A stretch of DNA of 5,253 nt from Chloroflexota bacterium (GCA_027625205.1 JAQBVZ010000077.1:1-5253); one strand, 5' to 3'. Numbered from the stretch's first letter, positions 1-5,253 are shown. Notes: generated by a model from the sequence alone, not told the origin. Translations and numbers: made by a program.

Positions 1-363
1 CGGCCTCACAGGGCGGTAGTCGGCTACGGCGGCTGCCATTATCAAGGCATCGGCGTCATTGCAGGCGTCCAGGACAGCCTCATGCATCTGGGCCGCCGTT
101 TCCACATTGACCACTTGTACGCCCACAGGGTCTGCCAGGGCGGTTGGGCCTGCCACCAACACTACGTTGGCCCCTCTGTCGCGGGCGGCCTCTGCAATGG
201 CGTAGCCCATCTTGCCGGAGGAGCGGTTGGCCACCACACGCACAGGGTCTATGGGCTCATGGGTGCCTCCCGCGCTGACCACTACCGTCTTGCCAGCCAG
301 GTCTCCCGTGCGGCCCAAGGCCATGGCGATATGCCCCAACAGTTCATGCGTCTCCAGCAGGCG
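1..363 (-). CDS. coaBC: CoaB (phosphopantothenate--cysteine ligase) half of the frameshifted CoaBC, cut by window edge
   Basis: This is the C-terminal half of CoaBC. CoaB joins cysteine to 4'-phosphopantothenate, using CTP in most bacteria, to give the substrate of the CoaC half. Read on the minus strand from about 363, it begins [11 protein letters not shown], the linker expected directly after the CoaC clamp. It then shows the hallmark nucleotide-binding block [11 protein letters not shown], followed by [15 protein letters not shown] (about 240-180), [11 protein letters not shown], and AAAVADYRP just before the window edge. No stop occurs in this frame down to position 1; the remaining CoaB residues, including the distal conserved lysine, lie outside. 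It has no convincing start of its own. The first in-frame ATG (324) has only a weak GGGG upstream, so the piece is best read as the continuation of the 853-start gene after a frameshift near 364. Separate translation as a stand-alone CoaB is possible but less likely. Confidence 0.9.
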
Positions 364-853
364 GCTCCAAGCCTGACGCCAGATGCCCGCTGGCCGGTCC
401 CGCGAATTGGACGCCGCGTTGCTTCAGAGTCTCCACGTTGGCCTGCACAGCCGGGTGGAGCCACATGTTGCCGTCCATGGCCGGGGCCACCAGGGTAGGG
501 GCCTTGGTGGCCAGATACGTCACGCTGATGGGGTCATCTGCAAATCCATTGGCCAGCTTGGCCAGAGTGTTGGCCGTTGCGGGGGCCACCACAAGGATAT
601 CTGCGGCAGAGGCCAGCATTATGTGTTCATTGGCCTCCGGGCTCTCCAGGTCAAAGAGGTTGGCCATCACAGGCCGTTGGGTTATGTTGCGGAAGGTGAG
701 GGGAGTGACGAACTGGGCTGCGGACTGCGTCATGAGTACGTCAACCAGCGCGCCGGCCTGGGTCAGCTTGCTGGCCAGGTCCACGGCTTTGTAAACGGCA
801 ATGCTGCCGCTGACACCCAAAAGCACCCGGCGTCCGAGGAACGGGCCGGTCAT
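344..853 (-). CDS. coaBC: CoaC (phosphopantothenoylcysteine decarboxylase) half of a frameshifted CoaBC
   Basis: This is the N-terminal, flavin-dependent half of bifunctional CoaBC, a cytosolic coenzyme A biosynthesis enzyme. CoaC decarboxylates 4'-phosphopantothenoyl-L-cysteine to 4'-phosphopantetheine. Visible motifs: the FMN-binding start [10 protein letters not shown] (residues 13-22), the probable catalytic His77 in EHIML, PATANT (91-96, the family PASANT motif), GFADD (103-107), PAMDGNMW (124-131) and the substrate clamp [10 protein letters not shown] (152-161). Two positions differ from E. coli Dfp: Asp126 where it has Asn in PAMNxxMW, and Ser160 where it has the clamp Cys. Other lineages also vary at these positions, so activity is still likely. 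ATG at 853 is chosen because it overlaps the coaX stop as ATGA and has a GGAGG (864-860) six bases upstream. After residue 163 the frame is lost and reading ends in six spurious residues at the stop at 346-344. True sequence continues one frame over into CoaB. Confidence 0.93.
   Translation of the reverse strand: MTGPFLGRRVLLGVSGSIAVYKAVDLASKLTQAGALVDVLMTQSAAQFVTPLTFRNITQRPVMANLFDLESPEANEHIMLASAADILVVAPATANTLAKLANGFADDPISVTYLATKAPTLVAPAMDGNMWLHPAVQANVETLKQRGVQFAGPASGHLASGLEPPAGDA
359..370 (-). other. Frameshift inside coaBC, at the CoaC-CoaB junction
   Basis: On the minus strand, codons for SGLE (ending at 365) are in the CoaC frame, while CGC CTG CTG GAG (363 down to 352) is in the CoaB frame. 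One extra base (364) or two missing bases explain the switch. The GxGR(M/L) residues usually found between the clamp and the linker are shortened here to RL, so a slightly larger deletion (for example 8 or 11 bases) is also possible. CoaBC is normally essential, which favours a sequence error or a small real deletion over long-standing inactivation. Confidence 0.85.
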
Positions 854-1653
854 GACAGCCCTCCCGGTGATGCATCACCCGCAGCTATGGCGTTCAACGC
901 ATGGACGTATTGCAGACCACGCAGGGTGAGGTCCTCATCCACAACGTCAACCACGTTGGTCTCCTGTGACATAAGCGAGGCCAGGCCGCCGGTGGCAATG
1001 ACCTTGACGGTGGGCGCGTCCATCTCATCTTTGAACCGTTGCACCATGGCTTCCACCAGGCCGATGTAGCCGAATACGAGTCCTGACTGCATGGCGTGCA
1101 CGGTGTTCTTGCCAATGGCGCTCTGGGGCCGTTGCAACTCCACGCGCCGTAGCTGAGAAGTATTGAGGAAAAGCGACTCCGCGGCGATGTGCAGGCCGGG
1201 TGAGATAGCTCCACCCAGGTACGTGCCGTCGCTGGCAATGGCGTCGAAGACCGTTGCCGTACCGAAGTCCACAACGATGGCCGGTCCCCCGTAGCGCTGG
1301 TAGGCGGCGGCTGCGTCCACCACTCGGTCAGCTCCCACGTCCCGGGGATTGTCATACATGACCTTGACGCCGGTGCGGGTCCCTGCGCCCACCACCAGGG
1401 GCTCCGTGTTGAAGAGGTGGCGCACCACATCCACGAAAACGCCCGTGAGGGGCGGCACCACGCTGCACATGGATACGTCCCGTATGCTTTCCACCGGTAC
1501 ACCCTTCATGGGCAGGAGGCCGTTGAGTTCCAGGGTGTACTCATCAGCCATCTTGCGAGCGTTGGTGGCAACGCGCCATGACGCCACGAGTCGTTCGCCG
1601 TCAAAGGCGCCGACGGTCACGTTGGTGTTACCTATATCTATTGCAAGTAACAT
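850..1653 (-). CDS. coaX: Type III pantothenate kinase
   Basis: CoaX phosphorylates pantothenate to 4'-phosphopantothenate with ATP, the first committed step of coenzyme A synthesis, in the cytosol. It belongs to the ASKHA fold and, unlike CoaA, is known to be insensitive to CoA feedback and to need a monovalent cation. The 267 residues match the family's usual 250-270. Motifs in order: DIGNTN (6-11, phosphate loop 1), NPRDVGADR (102-110) with the catalytic Asp109, VDFGTATVFD (128-137, phosphate loop 2, Val where Thr is common), GGAISPGL (147-154), TGG (211-213) and LTLRGL (232-237). ATG at 1653 puts the DIGNTN motif at the expected distance from the start. No Shine-Dalgarno precedes it, but an extended -10 lies 9 bases upstream, suggesting a leaderless message. 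The stop overlaps the coaBC start by 4 bases, so the two are co-transcribed and probably translationally coupled. No frame disruption is seen. Confidence 0.97.
   Translation of the reverse strand: MLLAIDIGNTNVTVGAFDGERLVASWRVATNARKMADEYTLELNGLLPMKGVPVESIRDVSMCSVVPPLTGVFVDVVRHLFNTEPLVVGAGTRTGVKVMYDNPRDVGADRVVDAAAAYQRYGGPAIVVDFGTATVFDAIASDGTYLGGAISPGLHIAAESLFLNTSQLRRVELQRPQSAIGKNTVHAMQSGLVFGYIGLVEAMVQRFKDEMDAPTVKVIATGGLASLMSQETNVVDVVDEDLTLRGLQYVHALNAIAAGDASPGGLS
860..864 (-). promoter_or_regulatory. Ribosome binding site of coaBC
   Basis: GGAGG on the minus strand (864-860), six bases before the ATG at 853, inside the last codons of coaX. It fixes the coaBC start and shows that this genome uses Shine-Dalgarno initiation for internal operon genes, in contrast with the operon's first gene. 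Confidence 0.75.
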
Positions 1654-1662
1654 AGAGCCGTC

Positions 1663-1671
1663 ATTATACCA
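1663..1671 (-). promoter_or_regulatory. Extended -10 promoter of the coaX-coaBC operon
   Basis: On the minus strand the sequence is TGGTATAAT: a consensus TATAAT (1668-1663) with the TGn extension (1671-1669). Only nine bases separate it from the coaX ATG (1653). Taking the usual spacing, transcription would start near 1656, giving a 5' leader of about three bases. No good -35 is present: TTGCCC (1696-1691) has a 22-base spacer, too long. An extended -10 can work without a strong -35. The start point is inferred, not observed. Confidence 0.7.
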
Positions 1672-1729
1672 GGGGTGTGCCCGTGGCCTGGGGCAAGGGA
1701 TTTTTGGGCCAGGAATCGGTCGGTCAGTT

Positions 1730-1773
1730 AGGAGAGGCCTGGCCCGATGGTGAGTTGCGGCCAGGCCTCTCCT
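1730..1773. repeat. 15-bp perfect inverted repeat (hairpin) with 14-base loop
   Basis: AGGAGAGGCCTGGCC (1730-1744) is followed, after 14 bases, by its exact reverse complement GGCCAGGCCTCTCCT (1759-1773). The stem is GC-rich and would be very stable as RNA or as a cruciform. Neither side carries a T-run, so it is not a classical intrinsic terminator, and a terminator between divergent genes would be unexpected. It may be an operator, a transcript-stabilising hairpin, a dispersed genomic repeat, or a relic of a former gene end. Confidence 0.8.
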
Positions 1774-1822
1774 GCACTAGGATTCGGCTAATGCTCCACG
1801 AGCAACTCCTTTATGTAGACGG

Positions 1823-1858
1823 GGTTGCGGGGTATGGCCCCGCGCTAACGCGGCAACC
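1823..1858 (+). other. Compact three-way-junction fold in the intergenic region
   Basis: GGTTGC (1823-1828) pairs with GCAACC (1853-1858). Between them lie a GGGG/CCCC hairpin (1829-1832 with 1838-1841, loop TATGG) and a GCG/CGC hairpin (1842-1844 with 1849-1851, loop CTAA), leaving one unpaired base (1852). A competing six-pair hairpin is GCGGGG (1827-1832) with CCCCGC (1838-1843). It fits no riboswitch or tRNA I recognise. It could be a small RNA element, a DNA-binding site or chance pairing in GC-rich sequence. Confidence 0.35.
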
Positions 1859-1912
1859 GTGCGGCTCCAAACCAACGGAAAATGCGTAATCTGCCCAAGG
1901 CAAACGAGCCTC

Positions 1913-1918
1913 TACACT
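1913..1918 (+). promoter_or_regulatory. Possible -10 element of the ligase gene
   Basis: TACACT matches TATAAT at four of six positions and lies seven bases before the ATG at 1926, which lacks a Shine-Dalgarno. Standard spacing puts the transcription start at about 1925, so the message would be leaderless, as proposed for coaX across the same intergenic region. The -35 candidates (such as CTGCCC at 1891-1896) are weak, so this is tentative. Confidence 0.3.
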
Positions 1919-1925
1919 GATAAAC

Positions 1926-4045
1926 ATGCGAACCCAAGCCACATTGCCATTAGCCACAGGGACTGCCAGGAAGCTAGAACAAGCTATTGAGGTTCTTTGG
2001 CTGCTTGCATTCGCCGTCGCGCCCATCATCATGGTGTCTCCAAAGTTCATGTATGACCCCATAGACCTACCGAAGGTGACGCTATTCAGATCCCTAACCG
2101 GGCTGATGGCCATCCTATTTGTCACCAAGGTAGTCATGGCGGGCCAGTGGCGGCCCATGGTTAGCGTCTCCGGTCTTGGAATGCTGTTAGCGTGGGTGCG
2201 GCGGGCCCCGTCTCGCTGGATAGTGGTTGCGGCGCTGGCGTTTCTTATTGCTAATTTCATTTCTGCGGCAGTAAGCATCGCGCCCAAGGCGAGCCTTTGG
2301 GGGCGATGCTTACTGCTGACGGCTATTCCGCATACAACACGCTCAGCCTCATTGTGTTTTTCCTGATCATTGCGGGAAACGTGCGGACACTGGAGCAGAG
2401 CCTTCGCATACTGGGCGCCATTGTCGTAGCCGGGACCACGGCCGCCGTGCACGGCATTTTCAGCATTCAGGAATCTCATTTTTCAACCTGGTCACACCCG
2501 ACGCCCGGATTATCTCAACGGTGGGAAACCCTATCTTTCTAGGGGCGTTGCTCAGTTTTTCCATACTAGCCACCACAACGCTAGCTGTTGTCAGAGAGAG
2601 GTTCATTCTCAGCACAGGCTATTTCCTACTCTTTACGGTCCTTTTATCGGTCCAGATTTATGCCCTTTTGCTTACGCAAAGCCGTGGGCCCTGGGTTGGG
2701 CTTGCGGCAGGGACTGTGCTGTTCAGTGCACTGAGTTCCGTTGCGTTGGGACGCAAGGTCACCTCGTCGTCAATATCACTCATCCTGCTTTCGTGGGTAT
2801 TAGCAATTGGAGTCACCATAATTGGCGGGTCGCAAACTTCTGAGGCGGTCCAGTCCAGAGCGGATACCCTTGGCGAGGTCAACACGGCACTTACCCCTCG
2901 CACGGAGATATGGAGTGCAGCGCTTGACCTGATAAGCACCAGGCCCATCCCCCTTGGCCAGTCCCCTAGGTCTGAGACCCCTGCGTTACTTGATTGGGTA
3001 TGGCCCAGAATCACTTGGGTACGTATACCCCCTGGGGGTGCTGCAAGAGGTGGAATCAAGGCCGGACAACGATGCCCCTTCTCAGGCGCACAACTTCTAT
3101 ATCCATGAAATGTTGGAGTTGGGCCCTCTGGGCCTGCTTGCCTTTCTCTCCGTGTTGGGGGCTTTTGGCTTGACGACCACGCGGATTCTGCTGGTGCGGT
3201 CGCCGGAGTTGACGTCAGCGCACCTGGTCATTGGCGTGGGGTTGCTGGCTGCAATCAGCGCTTGGGCTGTCCAGTCTCTGGTGGGCATCCCTAGGATTTC
3301 TGACATGATCCTCCTTTGGGGCCTGTTGGGAATGGCCGTTGCCTTGCCGGGGTTACCGGGAGACCAGCCGCTACGACCTGACCGAAAGGCAGCTCCTAAA
3401 ACGAAGCCAAAGGCAGACCGCAGTGTCCAGGCCGGCACTAAGCCTGTGGGTCTTCTTGGCTGGGGGATTGTTGCCGTTGTGGTGCTTGTTTTTGGGGCAT
3501 TGATTGTGCTGCAAGACATACAGAACATGATTGCGGCAAGAACTGCCGCGCGGGGAGTCATCTCCGCAGCGTCTGGTGACGCCCTCAAGGGAACAGCTCT
3601 CCTGGATGACGCAATCAGCCTGTCACCCAACGCCATTACGTATTATATACAGAATGCGAGAGTCCTTGGGGAGTTGGCGGGACAGACGCAGGACCGCCAG
3701 ACCCAACTGTTTCATTGGACCAAGGCCATCAACCTCCTGGAGCAAGCCCTTGAGGCTGACCCGCTGAACCGTGAGGCGGTCCTGTTGGCCGGTGAGACGG
3801 CGCTCCAGCTTGGCCTGGTAGGGCAGGCGGATAGGGCGTTGGAGGCGCTGACTTACTACGAACGATACGCAAGGCCTGGCGCCTCGCCGTTGGGAGGCCC
3901 ATTTTGTGCTGGGCCAGGCACGGTATGAATTGGGGCTCCTGGACCAGCACTGGCTGAGGCCTCCAGGCTTAATGTGTACCCTGACAATGAGCAGCTGCAC
4001 ATTGACCAATTGCGTACGGTTATCTACGAGGCGCAAGCGAACTGA
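1926..4045 (+). CDS. O-antigen ligase/polymerase-like membrane protein with C-terminal TPR tail, broken by five frameshifts
   Basis: The pieces together encode one protein of about 706 residues of the O-antigen ligase (WaaL/Wzy_C-like) family, integral to the inner membrane. Members transfer or polymerise lipid-linked glycans on the outer face. The frame changes near 2303, 2460, 2953, 3876 and 3947; each piece is free of stops. In order: hydrophobic helices from EVLWLLAFAVAPII (about 1990) to LIANFISAAVSI; GYSAYNTLS and further helices (2325-2460); VGNPIFLGA (2521), a family signature; LLTQSRGPWVG (about 2670), with the conserved SRG; RTEIWSAALDLI; LIGYGPES before a periplasmic loop; then AHNFYIHEMLELGPLGLLAF (about 3088-3140), with a conserved His. 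More helices end near 3510. TPR-like helices follow (about 3570-4030). The ATG at 1926 is the first after an in-frame TAA (1920-1922). The exact substrate cannot be told. It could also be a glycoprotein oligosaccharyltransferase or a polysaccharide polymerase. Confidence 0.85.
2299..2303 (+). other. Ligase frameshift 1: apparent missing base in a G run
   Basis: The first frame reads PKASLWG and then loses homology; the next piece resumes as MLTADGYSAYNTLS in the -1 frame. Adding one G to the five-G run restores a continuous SLWGAMLTADGYSAYN, which fits the usual SLWG...GxxxxYNTLS block of this family. Confidence 0.8.
2457..2460 (+). other. Ligase frameshift 2: apparent missing base in a T run
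   Basis: The second piece reads AAVHGIF; the third frame carries QHSGISFFNLVTPDARIIST and then VGNPIFLGA. Adding one T to the four-T run gives continuous HGIFQHSGISFFNLV, resembling the GIxQxxGID segment of relatives. Without it the second frame stops at 2540-2542. Confidence 0.8.
2949..2953 (+). other. Ligase frameshift 3: apparent extra base in a C run
   Basis: The third piece is good through WSAALDLISTRPIP. The fourth frame then gives LASPLGLRPLRYLIGYGPES, the expected loop. Removing one C from the five-C run joins them. Uncorrected, the third frame runs on as nonsense to a stop at 3106-3108. Confidence 0.8.
3874..3877 (+). other. Ligase frameshift 4: apparent extra base in the TPR region
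   Basis: YYERYAR (ending at 3874) is followed in the +1 frame by LAPRRWEAHFVLGQARYELG, a typical TPR helix pair. Removing one C from the CC at 3875-3876 restores YARLAPRRWEAH. Uncorrected, reading stops at 3926-3928. Confidence 0.8.
3945..3949 (+). other. Ligase frameshift 5: apparent missing G before the last TPR helix
   Basis: The frame reading YELGLLDQ must drop back one base to continue as ALAEASRLNVYPDNEQLHID and finish ...TVIYEAQAN with TGA at 4043-4045. CAGCAC read as CAGGCAC (one G added at 3947) makes DQALAEAS, a standard TPR sequence. Left uncorrected, the frame runs on to 4136 with no recognisable features. Confidence 0.8.
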
Positions 4046-4098
4046 GGCCTTCCTGGCCCCACCCCTATTTCCATCAACACAAGAGATTGTCCATGTCG

Positions 4099-4104
4099 TA
4101 TACT
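4099..4104 (+). promoter_or_regulatory. Possible -10 element upstream of plsY
   Basis: TATACT matches TATAAT at five of six positions, in the 108-base gap between the ligase stop and plsY. It would give a leader of about 43 bases. No convincing -35 lies at the right distance, so plsY may instead be co-transcribed with the ligase gene. Confidence 0.25.
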
Positions 4105-4153
4105 GCGGAGGCTGGCTTTTGGCCAGACCCCAGTGATAGAGATTGTAGGTTAG

Positions 4154-4762
4154 ATGATTTCGCTTGATACCCTGCTAAACCTGCTCATAGCCATCCTCAT
4201 TGGCTATTTGCTAGGGACCATCCCTGTGGCCGCGCTTGTGAGCCGTTACCGTGGTGTAGATATCTTCACCACAGGCACTGGGCTGGCCGGGGCCGGTAAC
4301 GTATTCCATAACGTTGGCCATAAAGAGGGCCTTGTGGTGTTTGTGGGCGACTTTGCAAAGGGCGGCCTGGCCATCATCATTGCCTACCGCCTGGGACTTG
4401 TTGACCACATGGCCTTACCCGCAGCCGTAGCCGTTGTGCTGGGCCATTGGCACTCACCTTTCACGGGGTTTAGAGGCGGAGATGGACTCTCCAGCTTGTC
4501 GGCAGTCTCCTTGGTCCTCCTGCCCGCCATCACGCTCCTCAGCGTGGCCTTCGCGACAATCGTGTTCATAGTAGCCCGGCGTACTGATTACCACCCCACG
4601 CTGTGGAGTAGCGCTGCTGGTTACGGTTTCCTCTTTTGGCGCGCCAGCACTTCAGACGCAAGCCTTGGTGTAGCCCTTGGTGTGGCTACCCTCTCCCTTC
4701 TGGTGATTGGACATGCCGTGCTGGGGCACCGCCGCCAAGACGCCAGCTCATTGCCGGAATAA
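4154..4762 (+). CDS. plsY: PlsY-like acyl-phosphate:glycerol-3-phosphate acyltransferase, divergent motifs
   Basis: PlsY is a multi-pass inner-membrane enzyme that moves an acyl chain from acyl-phosphate (made by PlsX) to glycerol-3-phosphate, giving lysophosphatidic acid, the first phospholipid precursor. The 202 residues fit the family length, with about seven hydrophobic segments. Seen: GYLLGTIPVAALVSR (17-31), GTGLAGAGNVFHNVG (41-55) where typical PlsY has GSGNxGATNxxRxxG, VGDFAKG (64-70), GHWHSPFTGFRGGDG (97-111) where typical PlsY has GH...F..F.GGKGVAT, and a C-terminal GHRRQD where HRxNIxRL is usual. The overall layout is clearly PlsY, but Lys of GGKG is Asp110 and the first loop is altered. 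It may be a lineage-specific variant or a paralogue with changed activity. The start ATG has only a weak AGG upstream (4147-4149); it gives the standard N-terminal helix. Reading frame is intact. Confidence 0.85.
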   Translation: MISLDTLLNLLIAILIGYLLGTIPVAALVSRYRGVDIFTTGTGLAGAGNVFHNVGHKEGLVVFVGDFAKGGLAIIIAYRLGLVDHMALPAAVAVVLGHWHSPFTGFRGGDGLSSLSAVSLVLLPAITLLSVAFATIVFIVARRTDYHPTLWSSAAGYGFLFWRASTSDASLGVALGVATLSLLVIGHAVLGHRRQDASSLPE

Positions 4763-5016
4763 CCCCTCCGTAGACACGGTAGAGTGCCTAAGACCCTCCT
4801 TCTGGACGCTGCTAAAAAGCGTCGAGGCCATCGTATTCCTGCGCATCCGTTCTCGAATGCGGCGCGTCTGTGAGGTCACTCCTCTTTCACGCCTCAGACA
4901 AGAGAGTTCACGGCTTTTGCACGCCCATGCGTTACTGTTGAACGGTCGGGCGAATGGCATTCCCAACGTTTGTGGGAGATCACCGAAATGGGTGCAATCC
5001 GAACGGGAATATTCCG
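4763..5016 (+). other. Intergenic region with small hairpins, no gene seen
   Basis: These 254 bases hold modest stems: GACGCT/AGCGTC (4805-4810 with 4818-4823), CGCAT/ATGCG (4842-4846 with 4857-4861), TCCCA/TGGGA (4961-4965 with 4973-4977) and CACC/GGTG (4981-4984 with 4991-4994). None is followed by a T-run, so no intrinsic terminator for plsY is clear. Open frames crossing the region are rich in Arg and Cys with no family resemblance. I could not pick a credible promoter for the following gene. Confidence 0.5.
5006..5015. repeat. Perfect 10-bp palindrome just before the last gene
   Basis: GGAATATTCC ends one base before the ATG at 5017. Its left edge, with the preceding G (GGGA, 5005-5008), also provides the only Shine-Dalgarno-like bases, eight bases from the start. 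A regulator bound here would block translation or transcription entry, but a chance palindrome is quite possible. Confidence 0.35.
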
Positions 5017-5253
5017 ATGATTACGTTAAAGCACGTCCTTACGGCTGCCGGAGCCTTGCTGCTGGTTGGCGCTGCGTCTTTTCTGCTGCCCACTTCACAA
5101 GTTGCTGGCCAAACGCCTAGCGAGAGTGTGTGGGTACTGAGGCAGACCCAGATTGAGCCAGAACAATTCCGTTTGAGGGAGTCAACACGTGGTCTGTATC
5201 CAGAGGGAAGTTTCTGGAGATTCGAAATGACCGAGATCACCGCCTCTCTGGAG
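5017..5253 (+). CDS. Start of an exported protein of unknown function, cut by window edge
   Basis: An open frame of 79 codons runs from ATG at 5017 to the last base with no stop. It begins MITLKHVLTAAGALLLVGAA: a short charged start, then a hydrophobic core (about residues 7-24), then SQVAGQTP. This looks like a signal peptide with cleavage near residues 30-31, or an uncleaved anchor. There is no lipobox Cys. The mature part (VWVLRQTQIEPEQFRLRES...YPEGSFWRFEMTEITASLE) is polar and matches no family I recognise. The ATG at 5017 is preferred over an in-frame GTG at 4972 because the signal peptide then sits at the N-terminus. Function is unknown; it probably acts outside the cytoplasm. Confidence 0.7.
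   Translation, partial: MITLKHVLTAAGALLLVGAASFLLPTSQVAGQTPSESVWVLRQTQIEPEQFRLRESTRGLYPEGSFWRFEMTEITASLE

Larger units (their letters stand above)
1654..1925. other. Divergent intergenic region between coaX and the ligase gene
   Basis: These 272 bases separate two outward-facing genes. They hold the coaX extended -10 near the left end, a 15-bp perfect inverted repeat (1730-1773), a foldable GC-rich block (1823-1858) and a weak -10-like hexamer next to the ligase ATG. Open frames crossing it have no recognisable protein features. I found no tRNA, riboswitch or coding signal I could support. Confidence 0.6.

Noticed and set aside
383..1069. Plus-strand open frame (228 codons) across coaBC and coaX
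   Set aside because: It is opposite two well-supported enzymes and its translation is Gly/Arg/His-rich without family features.
1823..1860. tRNA gene, or integron attC site, in the foldable block
   Set aside because: No T-loop GGTTCGAATCC-like arm, no anticodon arm of the right size, and the CGCTAAC core lacks the purine and paired GTTRRRY of attC.
1811..2479. Long minus-strand open frame (222 codons) opposite the ligase gene
   Set aside because: It lies antisense to the ligase N-terminus, which has clear membrane helices and family motifs; its own translation shows no recognisable domain.
2297..2542. Separate small membrane protein starting at TTG 2297
   Set aside because: It continues the ligase family sequence exactly where the first piece ends; a TTG start in the middle of a conserved block is not credible.
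1926..4045. Programmed ribosomal frameshifting as the explanation of the split ligase
   Set aside because: Five separate events of both signs, with no classic slippery heptamer, would be needed; indels in short runs are far simpler.
4046..4058. Intrinsic terminator after the ligase gene
   Set aside because: The GGCC/GGCC stem is only four pairs and no T-run follows.
4748..4966. Minus-strand open frame (72 codons) after plsY
   Set aside because: It is Arg-rich and overlaps the plsY end; no family resemblance and no clear ribosome site.
4974..5016. Cobalamin riboswitch suggested by GGTGCAATCC
   Set aside because: The neighbouring conserved CCGCCACTGT box and the rest of the consensus are missing.
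1..5253. CRISPR array, insertion sequence or prophage
   Set aside because: No regularly spaced direct repeats, transposase motifs, terminal inverted repeats or phage genes are seen.

Overview
The window (about 5.25 kb, moderately GC-rich, densely coding, no mobile element or repeat array seen) looks like a bacterial chromosome segment carrying coenzyme A biosynthesis, surface-glycan and phospholipid genes. The gene style (type III pantothenate kinase beside CoaBC, a long O-antigen-ligase-like protein with a C-terminal TPR tail, a divergent PlsY) recalls Chloroflexota, perhaps Dehalococcoidia or SAR202. That placement is family-level inference, not proof.

Layout. Positions 1-1653 are a minus-strand operon: coaX (type III pantothenate kinase, 1653-850) overlaps by 4 bases (ATGA) the start of coaBC (853 to beyond position 1). 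coaX makes 4'-phosphopantothenate; CoaB then couples cysteine to it and CoaC decarboxylates the product, so the pair covers the first three steps from pantothenate to CoaA/CoaX, CoaB and CoaC products. CoaBC is broken by one frameshift near 364, at the junction between its CoaC and CoaB domains, and is cut by the window edge. Positions 1654-1925 are a divergent intergenic region with a near-perfect extended -10 promoter almost touching the coaX ATG, a 15-bp perfect inverted repeat and a compact three-way-junction fold. Positions 1926-4045 on the plus strand hold one O-antigen ligase/polymerase-like membrane protein with a TPR tail, read through six pieces in shifting frames (five frameshifts). 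Every piece joins cleanly to the next if single bases in short homopolymers are added or removed. plsY (4154-4762) follows, encoding a divergent acyl-phosphate:glycerol-3-phosphate acyltransferase. After a 254-base gap with small hairpins but no gene, a secreted or membrane-anchored protein of unknown function starts at 5017 and runs off the right edge.

The main oddity is the frameshift load: six in about 5.2 kb, one in a normally essential gene, with no internal stops or lost motifs in the corrected frames. This points to indel errors in the underlying sequence, or to very recent lesions, more than to old pseudogenes. I see no convincing undescribed system here; the most biologically interesting leads are the apparently leaderless divergent promoters, the intergenic hairpins and the altered PlsY and CoaC motifs.
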